A stretch of DNA of 39,587 nucleotides from Saprospiraceae bacterium. Lineage in GTDB: Bacteria > Bacteroidota > Bacteroidia > Chitinophagales > Saprospiraceae. The position numbers and the translations under genes are program-made. The notes below the pieces were generated by a model. It made no database searches. It worked only from the letters and a program-made list of their open reading frames with translations, and was not told the DNA's origin. This document shows, one piece after another, positions 32,783 to 39,587 of the stretch. The DNA is taken from the NCBI GenBank assembly GCA_028282725.1, contig JANQHF010000007.1:1-39587 (forward strand), read 5' to 3'. How positions within the stretch are numbered: the first letter of the stretch is position 1; the number at the start of each line of letters is the position of its first letter.

Positions 32783-33346
32783 TTATTCTTCCAGGGGCAC
32801 CACTTCCTGCTCCGTGATGAATAGTTCCTGCATTTGCTTGTAATGATGATCCGTATGAAAGATGGTAAAGAACAACATTTCCCTGATGGTCATTTTACCG
32901 ATGGCGGGATGGGGCAGGACATACTTGGACAAATCCTGTTCGCTCCAGTTGTCAATATTGTCGATCAATCGATTTAACTCGTTGATAAACATTTCCATCA
33001 GTCCCTTTTTTCCTTTTTCCTCGGCTCCTCTGAATGTAAAGTTGGGTGGTGCCTGCACACCTTTATTGAGTACTCTATAATATTTTGCTTTGGTATCCGA
33101 AAAGCTCTTTTCAGACCTGTTATTCGTTCCAAATTGGGTTTTTAGCACAAGTTTGGGCAGGGACATCGACTTATTCACAGGTTTGGTGGATAAGATCAAA
33201 TGACCCACGATCTCAGCAGGAGACCACTTTCCTTCCAATCTTGGCCTGAGAAATGAGGCGTCTTCAATCTTTTCTATGGCATACACTATGGTCCCGAATG
33301 ACTGCCTGAGGTTAGATTTGATTTGATTCTTGTCGTAAATCTCCAT
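32783..33346 (-). CDS. DinB-like four-helix metal protein
   Basis: A 187-residue DinB/YfiT-like protein, a four-helix bundle with a three-His metal site, usually a thiol-dependent transferase or of unknown role. The His-bearing motifs are WSPAEIVGHLILSTKPVNK (42-60, first His) and FFTIFHTDHHYKQMQEL near the end (second and third His). It heads a two-gene unit with the alpha/beta hydrolase, and is divergent from the hxlR-like regulator across 103 bp, which makes regulator control likely. Confidence 0.85.
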   Translation of the reverse strand: MEIYDKNQIKSNLRQSFGTIVYAIEKIEDASFLRPRLEGKWSPAEIVGHLILSTKPVNKSMSLPKLVLKTQFGTNNRSEKSFSDTKAKYYRVLNKGVQAPPNFTFRGAEEKGKKGLMEMFINELNRLIDNIDNWSEQDLSKYVLPHPAIGKMTIREMLFFTIFHTDHHYKQMQELFITEQEVVPLEE

Positions 33347-33376
33347 AAGCTGATTTTGGATAAATAAAAATAATTA

Positions 33377-33393
33377 AGTTACTTATAGTTACT
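33377..33393. promoter_or_regulatory. Putative HxlR operator: AGTTACT direct repeats
   Basis: AGTTACT occurs at 33377-33383 and 33387-33393, 10 bp apart, one helical turn, in the 103-bp region between the DinB unit and the HxlR gene. It is 31 bp from the DinB start. Divergent regulators usually bind such sites; the assignment is inference. Confidence 0.4.
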
Positions 33394-33449
33394 AATGTAC
33401 GTGAATCGAATGCTCTTTACAAGAGGTATTCAGAATTAAACCCGGTAAC

Positions 33450-33839
33450 ATGAAGGACACTATTGTTGAAAATCAAACAGTTAACCTCAAAGAAAGAATC
33501 AGAATTTTTTTCACAGAAACCTTACCGCACCAAAGTGCCGAACAATGTTTGATCAAAGATGTCTTAGCAACCTCCCTGGATAAATGGAGTTTGTTTTGCA
33601 TTTATAATCTTGGATACTACCAGGTGTTGAGATTCAACGAATTGAAGAAGAAAATCGATGGGATATCGTCCAGGATGTTATCCCGAACTTTGAAGAAATT
33701 GGAGCAAAATCACATCGTCAGCCGAAAGCTTTACCCAGAAGTTCCTCCGCGTGTTGAATACGAACTCACCGATTTTGGTAGCGCCTTTGCCGAAAGGATC
33801 ATTGATTTGAGCCAGTGGTACCTCGAAAATTACGAGTAG
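33450..33839 (+). CDS. HxlR family winged-helix regulator
   Basis: A 129-residue HxlR-type repressor or activator. The family core is present: CLIKDVLATSLDKWSLFCIYNL, then RFNELKKKIDGISSRMLSRTLKKLEQNHIVSRKLYPEVPPRVEYELTDFG, the winged helix with the YPEVPPRVEY wing. The Cys at 32 sits where redox- or aldehyde-sensing members have theirs. It has a longer N-terminal lead (about 30 residues) than usual. It most likely controls the divergent DinB-hydrolase pair and itself. The last 10 bp overlap the convergent symporter gene. Confidence 0.9.
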   Translation: MKDTIVENQTVNLKERIRIFFTETLPHQSAEQCLIKDVLATSLDKWSLFCIYNLGYYQVLRFNELKKKIDGISSRMLSRTLKKLEQNHIVSRKLYPEVPPRVEYELTDFGSAFAERIIDLSQWYLENYE

Positions 33840-35392
33840 CAATTCGTCACCTGCTCATTAAATACGCGATCGAGGTAATCCGCTTGCGGTCTTCTACCCG
33901 GGGATAGTTTGCTAACGACGATATAGATCACCAATGACATGAAGAATGCCGGTATGATCTCATGGATGTCATAAAGACTTTCATAGCGCAACCGGAATCC
34001 GAAACGCCATATGATATTGATGATCATTCCTGCGACCATGGACAGTATGGCCGCCAGATCCGTTCCCCATCTTAAATACAGACCTCCAAATATGGCCGGG
34101 AAAAAGCTGGCTGCGAAGACCGAACCCGCAAAGGCTGTCAACTCGACGATCCCTGCCATTGGGTATAAAGTCAGAACATATACAATGATGCAGTACACAA
34201 ACATGAACCATTTGGTCTTGGAAATAATCTCTTTTTCCGGCATGGGTCGAATGACATTCCATATATCTTTTACAAATGCAGTCCCGATGACGATGATGAC
34301 CGAAGCGAGGGAAGACATTCCTGCCGCAAAAAGCCCGGCAACACAAATGCCACTTACCCACTCATTATCAAACTTTTCCAGCATAAAGCCTATGACTTCA
34401 TCCGTATGATTGATCAAATAGCTTGCTTCTTCCTGACTGGCCATACCATGGGCCAGTGCACCCAGACCCATTACACATACAAGTGATATTCCCAGGAATA
34501 CAGGTGTCCACGTCATAGCGAATTTCATGCTCCTGGCATTATCAATCGAATAAAACCGGATCAAATTTTTCGGTTCGGATATTTGTTTCATTCCGATGGA
34601 CATACCGATGCCAAGGATATACATGAATGAGACCAGGGTGCCGAAGGTGACGAGTCCATCCTGCATTGCCTGGCCATTTTGGGCAGGGTGATCCGTCATG
34701 CTGATCCTCTCCATGAGGGGCTCGATACCTCCTGCAAAAATGAAGGGTATGGCAAGCATGATGATGGCCACAACAAACATGATGATTCCCTGTATCGCGT
34801 CTGTCCACAAAACGCTGTACATTCCACCCCAGATAGTATACAGACAAGTAATAAATATAATCGAAAGGGCGCCCCATTCATAAGGTATATCGAGCACAGA
34901 CATAAGGACATGTGCACAACCTTTGGCAATACCAACCATGTACCAGAGGGTGGCAAACAGAATAATCACTGCAGATAAAAGCCTGATCCATTTTGCCAGA
35001 TCACTTTGATACCTGAGATGGAAGTAGTCAGGTATGGTAAAAGATCTTAATCTTGCCGACTGTTGTCTCATACGCGGTCCGAGAAGATTCCAGGCGATCA
35101 CGCAGAATACCGTCCAGATAAAGGCCATCCATGCCCATGAAAGTCCGAATTGAAATGATTTTCCCGCCTGACCTATATATGTATTTGTGCTCGCTGAGGT
35201 CGAAAAAAAAGCAAGAGCAATGACCCATCCCGGAATAGACCTTTTCGCCACGTAATATCCCTCTACATTCTCCGCAGCTTTTTTCTTGAAATACCATCCG
35301 ATACCGATACAACCCAGGACATAGATGATGATCATCGAAAGAGCGATCACATTATTTATGAGATACTCTTTAATCATGATCCGGACATGCAT
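33830..35392 (-). CDS. Sodium:solute symporter (SSS family)
   Basis: A 520-residue inner-membrane symporter of the SSS family, with about thirteen helices. Helix 1 is VIALSMIIIYVLGCIGIGWYF, and helix 2 holds GWVIALAFFSTSASTNTYIG, the sodium-site region of the family. Later marks include CLYTIWGGMYSVLWTDAIQGIIMFV and VAGLFAAGMSSLASVIIV. The ATG at 35392 overlaps the stop of the small upstream gene (TAATG); a second ATG at 35377 is an alternative start. It is the last gene of an operon with an acyl-CoA ligase and a 35-residue membrane peptide, so its cargo is probably a carboxylate that is then activated with CoA. The precise substrate cannot be told. Confidence 0.9.
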   Translation of the reverse strand: MHVRIMIKEYLINNVIALSMIIIYVLGCIGIGWYFKKKAAENVEGYYVAKRSIPGWVIALAFFSTSASTNTYIGQAGKSFQFGLSWAWMAFIWTVFCVIAWNLLGPRMRQQSARLRSFTIPDYFHLRYQSDLAKWIRLLSAVIILFATLWYMVGIAKGCAHVLMSVLDIPYEWGALSIIFITCLYTIWGGMYSVLWTDAIQGIIMFVVAIIMLAIPFIFAGGIEPLMERISMTDHPAQNGQAMQDGLVTFGTLVSFMYILGIGMSIGMKQISEPKNLIRFYSIDNARSMKFAMTWTPVFLGISLVCVMGLGALAHGMASQEEASYLINHTDEVIGFMLEKFDNEWVSGICVAGLFAAGMSSLASVIIVIGTAFVKDIWNVIRPMPEKEIISKTKWFMFVYCIIVYVLTLYPMAGIVELTAFAGSVFAASFFPAIFGGLYLRWGTDLAAILSMVAGMIINIIWRFGFRLRYESLYDIHEIIPAFFMSLVIYIVVSKLSPGRRPQADYLDRVFNEQVTNCYS

Positions 35393-35499
35393 TATTGATC
35401 ATCATTGTCAATTTCTATGTTTTGCCTGTACACAAGTATGGCATTGATAATGATGAGAATGAGAATTCCGATGTATGGAAAGGCGGTTAAAAAGTCCAT
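35392..35499 (-). CDS. 35-residue membrane peptide, candidate symporter partner
   Basis: A short gene fitted exactly between its neighbours: its ATG lies 2 bp after the ligase stop, and its TAA shares one base with the symporter start (TAATG). The product starts MDFLTAFPYIGILILIII, has one hydrophobic helix (about 4-23), and ends in a polar, acidic tail (YRQNIEIDNDDQ). Small one-helix partners are known for several SSS transporters, so this is probably an accessory subunit; the match is of type and position, not sequence. Fit to both neighbours makes a chance open frame unlikely. Confidence 0.72.
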   Translation of the reverse strand: MDFLTAFPYIGILILIIINAILVYRQNIEIDNDDQ

Positions 35500-35501
35500 T
35501 G

Positions 35502-36995
35502 TCAGCCGTTGAAATACTTTTTCAGTTCATTCTTTGTCACCTTGCCTAGGGTATTCCTCGGAAGGTCGGCAATTTGAATATAGTATCGAGGTATTTTATA
35601 GGAAGGAAGAGATTTGGAAAGCCATGTCTTGAGCTCTTCAATCTCTACAGGGTCCCTCTTCACGACCAGAGCAGCCGATACGATTTCTCCCCATTCCAGG
35701 TCTTCGATCCCGATGACAGCACAATCCTCTATCTGCTCGTGTTTCCTCAATATATCCTCAATTTCCAAGGCAGATATTTTATAACCCCCGGATTTAATGA
35801 TGTCGACTGAATTTCTGCCCAAAATCTTGTAATACGAATGCTGAAAGACGGCAATATCGCCGGTCTTAAACCAGCCATCTTCTGTGAAGCCTTCCTTCGT
35901 TGCCTCTTCTTTTTTCCAATATTCTTTAAAAACACCTGGCCCCCTGACCAGGATCTCTCCAGCTTGTCCATCCTGAACATCGTGGTATTGTTCGTCGACA
36001 AGTCTTATTTGAACTCCCGGGAGTGGCTGACCTACATGTCCGGGTCTTCGTTCTCCATTGTAGGGATTGGACAGACCCATCCCGATTTCTGTCATGCCAT
36101 ATCTTTCCAAAAGTACCTGTCCGGAAATATTTTTCCATTCTTCAAGAACAGGCACCGGAAGAGCTGCGGAACCAGATACCATCAACCTGAAGCTTCTGCA
36201 TGCCTGTGACCAGGATTGTTGCGTGACAGGGTCTGCTTCATTCCACTCCCTGATCAATTTAAAATAAATAGTGGGTACTGCCATGAACAGGTTGACCCTT
36301 CCCTCTTCGAAAATATGCCAGACTTCTCTTGCATTGAACCTGGGCAAAAACTGACAACATCCACCACTCCAGAGTGCACAACTGAGAACGTTGATGATTC
36401 CATGGACGTGATGAAGCGGTAAAACATTCAGGATATGATCGTATCCTGACCACTCCCAGGCTTCGATAAGGGCAGTGATCTGTGATTCGATATTCTTATG
36501 ACTGGAAACCACTCCCTTTGGCAGACTGGTAGTACCACTTGTGTAAAGAATCATTGCTCGTCTTTCCGGATTGATGTCCGGAAGCGGTCGTTGAAGGGAC
36601 TCAGCCGAAAGAGAACCATAATCTATAAGTGTAATGTTCATCCTTTGACACAGGTCATAAAGGGTTGCTATGTGCGGTCTGCTTGCGATGACTCGTAGGC
36701 AATCTGTATCATCTAACACGTGGGCCATTGCTTCTTCCGGATGAAGAACACAAAGAGGAACGGCAATTCCTCCGGCCTTCCAGATACCCCATTGTGAAGC
36801 TGTATATTCAAATGACGGATCGATCAGGAATGCGATCGGTTCTTCATGGAGATCCTGGCTATCGCCCAGCAAGTGAGCGGCAATCTGGTCGGATCGTTCA
36901 TGCAGATCAGTGTACCGATAATCCTTGTTTGCAGAAATTATTGCTATGGAATCATTAAAAGTCCTGGTATGCTCCAGTAATGAAATCATTGGCAT
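35502..36995 (-). CDS. Acyl-CoA synthetase, malonyl-CoA synthetase-like
   Basis: A 497-residue AMP-forming ligase that activates a carboxylate with ATP and CoA. The core motifs are ILYTSGTTSLPKGVV (about 149-163), LLERYGMTEIGMG, GWFKTGD, GRNSVDIIKSGGYKISALEIE and the catalytic Lys in LPRNTLGKVTKNELKK. The segments VLPLHHVHGIINVLSCALWSGG and VDIIKSGGYKIS are typical of the MatB/ACSF3 (malonyl- or methylmalonyl-CoA synthetase) branch. It leads the three-gene unit with the membrane peptide and symporter. The carboxylate is unproven; malonate or a related diacid is a fair guess. The second ATG, at 36987-36989, is an alternative start. Confidence 0.9.
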   Translation of the reverse strand: MPMISLLEHTRTFNDSIAIISANKDYRYTDLHERSDQIAAHLLGDSQDLHEEPIAFLIDPSFEYTASQWGIWKAGGIAVPLCVLHPEEAMAHVLDDTDCLRVIASRPHIATLYDLCQRMNITLIDYGSLSAESLQRPLPDINPERRAMILYTSGTTSLPKGVVSSHKNIESQITALIEAWEWSGYDHILNVLPLHHVHGIINVLSCALWSGGCCQFLPRFNAREVWHIFEEGRVNLFMAVPTIYFKLIREWNEADPVTQQSWSQACRSFRLMVSGSAALPVPVLEEWKNISGQVLLERYGMTEIGMGLSNPYNGERRPGHVGQPLPGVQIRLVDEQYHDVQDGQAGEILVRGPGVFKEYWKKEEATKEGFTEDGWFKTGDIAVFQHSYYKILGRNSVDIIKSGGYKISALEIEDILRKHEQIEDCAVIGIEDLEWGEIVSAALVVKRDPVEIEELKTWLSKSLPSYKIPRYYIQIADLPRNTLGKVTKNELKKYFNG

Positions 36996-37064
36996 TATAT
37001 TGTTACTCTAATATATGAGAGATCACTTCTTAAACTTAAGTTCATCCGTTTCATTTACATCAAC

Positions 37065-38429
37065 ATGAAAAGGAACATCTTTCATTCGGTTTGCATCTGT
37101 CTGTTGACATTGATCATATGCTTTGGATGTTCTGATCAGGAAAATAGCAGGCATGAAGTAGTAGTCATTGGAGGTGGATTAATGGGAAGTTCTGCAGCGT
37201 GGCAATTGGCATCATCCGGACAAGAGGTACTGCTGCTGGAGAAACAAGATTCTGTATACAAATCCGGTTCCAGCCTTGGGGAGGCGCGGATTGCCAGGAA
37301 AAGCAATCGTGGGAGTGATATGTGGTCCTACTTACACACCAGGACTGTTGATGAGGTGATCCGATTGATCACTTATCTCAATGAGGACAGTCAGGGGTTA
37401 TCTTATAAAATTGAGGACATCTACACCACCTCCACGGTCTCCTACCTGGGTCGTAGTCATATATATGACCGGCTTATGGCGTCTCTGATCAGGCAGGATG
37501 TTGATTATAAGATAGCGAGTGATCCTGTGACGGCAGTAGAACTCTTTGATGTAACTATTCCGGACAGTGTGGTCATTCAACGTGAATATAACCGGCATTC
37601 CGGAACGATAAACCCACAGCGACTGATCCGTTATCTCCACGATGGTGTGAGGAAGCATGGATCCGAAGTAGCATATAATGCCGAGGTATCTCATCTAAGA
37701 CGAGAAGGAGATCATTTTCTGATGGATCTGAAAAAGCAGGATGATGCCGGCAGTTTAACAATCGCGGCCAATCGTATTGTTGTAGCTGCTGGTCCCTATA
37801 CTGCTCAGCTTCTTGGAACACTTCAACCTAAAATGGAATCGTTGATCAATCCTCAGAGGGTTTTCCTTACATTCTTTAAGATCAATCCTGAGATCTATCA
37901 TTCCTTGGCTGAGGCAGAGCAGCAACGGTTGGAAGAAGGATATCCGGTGATCAACAGTTCAGCAGGCACGAGGATGGGAAGCTTTTTTTCTATGATCGAA
38001 TACTACGATGAAGACGAGGTGCCTGTCATTAAGATCGGAGGCCATTTTCAAAGATCACCCATTGACGACTTAAATAAGATTTGGTCAAAAGAATTAACGA
38101 AGGAAGAAAAGGAATGGTCTTTCAATAATACCTTCAACTATTTGAGACTTCTAAATATTCAAATCGATCCATCGGACCTGGAATATAGTCATGGTTATTC
38201 CTGTGTATATTCATTGACGGAGACAGAAGTTCCTGTCGTGGCTCCTGCAATGTCAGTCGATGGCCAGCCGGACCCAACAATGGTCATCATGGCGGGGATG
38301 TCCGGAGTAGGGGCCAAGGGCTCTTTGGCCTATGGAAAAATAGCATCTGATATTCTTCTGGAAAGGAAGGAAGTGGATTCCATGTACCAGGTTGTTCGAC
38401 AATCCATAGGCTTTGACAGGTTGAAATAG
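37065..38429 (+). CDS. Sarcosine-oxidase-like FAD enzyme with lipoprotein leader
   Basis: A 454-residue flavoenzyme of the DAO family, closest to monomeric sarcosine oxidase and N-methyltryptophan oxidase. The dinucleotide fold is VVVIGGGLMGSSAAWQLASSG, followed by SGSSLGEARIARKS (substrate-loop region) and NPQRLIRYLHDGV. Cys380 in HGYSCVYSLTETEVPVV sits where the family attaches FAD covalently. The leader (about residues 1-22, ICFGC) is a lipoprotein box, so the enzyme should be exported through Sec and tethered, unusual for such a large folded flavoprotein. It is divergent from the ligase gene across 69 bp. The amine substrate is unknown. Confidence 0.87.
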   Translation: MKRNIFHSVCICLLTLIICFGCSDQENSRHEVVVIGGGLMGSSAAWQLASSGQEVLLLEKQDSVYKSGSSLGEARIARKSNRGSDMWSYLHTRTVDEVIRLITYLNEDSQGLSYKIEDIYTTSTVSYLGRSHIYDRLMASLIRQDVDYKIASDPVTAVELFDVTIPDSVVIQREYNRHSGTINPQRLIRYLHDGVRKHGSEVAYNAEVSHLRREGDHFLMDLKKQDDAGSLTIAANRIVVAAGPYTAQLLGTLQPKMESLINPQRVFLTFFKINPEIYHSLAEAEQQRLEEGYPVINSSAGTRMGSFFSMIEYYDEDEVPVIKIGGHFQRSPIDDLNKIWSKELTKEEKEWSFNNTFNYLRLLNIQIDPSDLEYSHGYSCVYSLTETEVPVVAPAMSVDGQPDPTMVIMAGMSGVGAKGSLAYGKIASDILLERKEVDSMYQVVRQSIGFDRLK

Positions 38430-38490
38430 CGAAATGTCCAAATTGAGGTTTACCCAAACAATAATTATGTGAATATCCGTTTATACGACG

Positions 38491-39291
38491 ATGACCGAAA
38501 AGGCGAATAAAAAGTACATAGCAATTTTTGATTCGGGAGTTGGTGGGCTTACCGTTTTACATCATGCCATGCAACATCTGCCCCATGAACACTTCATCTA
38601 CTATGCCGACAGCGCCAATGTACCCTATGGAAATAAGACACCGGAGCAGGTGATGAATCTGGTAGAGAAAAGTATAAATGAGTTGATAAGATATCCTCTG
38701 AAGGCCGTGGTGATTGCCTGTAATACAGCATCAAGTATTGCAGTACAACAACTCAGGGATCAATTTGAAATACCGATTATAGGAATGGAGCCGGCTGTGA
38801 AGCCTGCACTTGAGTCTTCAGATCCAAGAATGATTTTGGTCATGGCGACAGGCCTGACCTTATCTGAGTCCAAATATTTACATCTAATCGAATCGCTTAA
38901 GGCTTCTTCCAGGGTGGAAACTCTTCCGATGCAAGAACTCGTAGATTATGCCGAGGAGTATGATTTCGAAAGTCATCAATTAAAGAGATTCTTAAAGTCG
39001 AGATTTTCGAAGGTGCATTGGGAGAATTATCATACGGTCGTGCTGGGATGTACCCATTTTATCTATTTCAAACCGCTCCTGCTAGATCTCGTGCCCTCAC
39101 ATATTCAGTTTGTCGATGGGAATGAAGGAACGATTCGGCGACTGGCTTCGGGGATTCAGAAAAACAGGTTTGGAACAGAATCGGAATTGTTGTGTATGCT
39201 GAGTGGAATGGAAGTTTCTAACGAAGTCATTCAACCTTACTTTAAATTTTTGAAGGGTGAGCATTTTCGACATTTCAATTTGATAAAATGA
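38491..39291 (+). CDS. murI: Glutamate racemase
   Basis: A 266-residue enzyme that interconverts L- and D-glutamate, giving D-glutamate for peptidoglycan. The two catalytic cysteines are Cys77 (VIACNTASS) and Cys187 (VVLGCTHF). The opening FDSGVGGLTVL and YADSANVPYGNK loops are typical. Length is normal for MurI. It follows the flavoenzyme gene by 61 bp on the same strand, and its last 17 bp overlap the broken ABC gene on the other strand. The window shows no other cell-wall gene. Confidence 0.93.
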   Translation: MTEKANKKYIAIFDSGVGGLTVLHHAMQHLPHEHFIYYADSANVPYGNKTPEQVMNLVEKSINELIRYPLKAVVIACNTASSIAVQQLRDQFEIPIIGMEPAVKPALESSDPRMILVMATGLTLSESKYLHLIESLKASSRVETLPMQELVDYAEEYDFESHQLKRFLKSRFSKVHWENYHTVVLGCTHFIYFKPLLLDLVPSHIQFVDGNEGTIRRLASGIQKNRFGTESELLCMLSGMEVSNEVIQPYFKFLKGEHFRHFNLIK

Positions 39292-39502
39292 TCCGTTTGT
39301 TTACACAAGACGGTATTTCATGATCAAAATGTGTGATGAATACCATAGTGTGATTTTCCTTTAAAATGGTATCAATCAACGCTTTTGACTTTCGAATGTT
39401 CATCTGATCCAGACCTTGAAAAGGCTCATCGAGGAGCATCAATTCAGGGTTTTTAATGATTGCCCTGATGAATAAGCATATTCTTTGAATGAATCTCCGC
39501 AA
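39275..39502 (-). pseudogene. Decayed ModF-like ABC ATPase, C-terminal remnant
   Basis: This 75-residue frame is the tail of a ModF/PhrA-like ABC ATPase: IIKNPELMLLDEPFQGLD (Walker B and D-loop) and MVFITHFDHEIPSCVNKRIIL, the typical ITH-x-EIP-C ending. It begins at TTG directly after a TGA. The signature LSGGEQR that should precede QRICLFIRAIIKNP is missing: the place reads RRFIQRI. In the 85 bp between it and the window end, two frames stay open on the minus strand, but neither looks like an ABC protein. It is therefore a broken gene or an unusual frameshift; no Walker A is in the window. Confidence 0.7.
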
Positions 39503-39587
39503 TCATACCTAAATGCAGATTGGTTGCACGGATTGAGATAATTTGTATCAAAAAGTTGGCTATGAATATATTGAAGTTTGTCGAACA

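Noticed and set aside
39275-39502. Intact short ABC ATPase
   Set aside because: No Walker A, no signature and a stop immediately upstream, so it is not a functional ATPase in this frame.

Overview
The window looks like a chromosomal segment of a free-living, aerobic Bacteroidota, most likely of the Saprospiria type. The signs are DUF5916 and pirin genes, an ornithine aminotransferase with a Cys-cluster insert, many lipoprotein-type leaders, several TAnnTTTG promoter boxes, and gene contents typical of that group. This placement is inferred from gene content and was not computed. There are no rRNA or tRNA genes, CRISPR arrays, insertion sequences or prophage genes that I can see.

Left end (1-3322, minus strand): a tight five-gene unit, A1-B1-A2-B2 followed by a large gene that runs off the window. 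B1 and B2 are short paralogues with an aegerolysin/Cry34-like sequence pattern. A1 and A2 are paralogues of a family I do not recognise. The last gene starts with a lipoprotein-like leader, an SpvB/TcdB-type domain and FG-GAP repeats. I read it as a candidate multi-component toxin or surface-effector locus, the most unusual part of the window.

3323-9337: a secreted PQQ-type sugar dehydrogenase, a 0.5-kb intergenic repeat array rich in hairpins, a dodecin, and a large lipoprotein with a beta-propeller, HEAT repeats and one c-type heme. 9353-13786: a tesA-like lipase divergent from ybbA-ybbP (the same arrangement as in E. coli), with a YjbR/MmcQ gene coupled behind. 13788-23621: a DUF5916 outer-membrane-type protein, a TrpF-like TIM barrel, SET, pirin, purN, a hypothetical, ornithine aminotransferase, BrkB, a YbgC-like thioesterase and arginine deiminase. 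Together the deiminase and aminotransferase suggest arginine/ornithine metabolism. 23790-25112: a 2-oxoacid dehydrogenase E2. 25211-25561: a compact, apparently autonomous small gene with its own promoter and terminator.

25658-31244: a Tat-exported hydroxypyruvate-isomerase-like protein, then minus-strand redoxin, heme/beta-propeller lipoprotein and di-heme peroxidase, a periplasmic redox group. 31856-33839: an alpha/beta hydrolase and DinB protein divergent from an HxlR regulator. 33830-36995: an operon of acyl-CoA ligase, a previously overlooked 35-residue membrane peptide, and a sodium:solute symporter, suggesting uptake and CoA activation of a carboxylate. Right end: a lipoprotein-type sarcosine-oxidase-like flavoenzyme, glutamate racemase, and the decayed tail of a ModF-like ABC ATPase.
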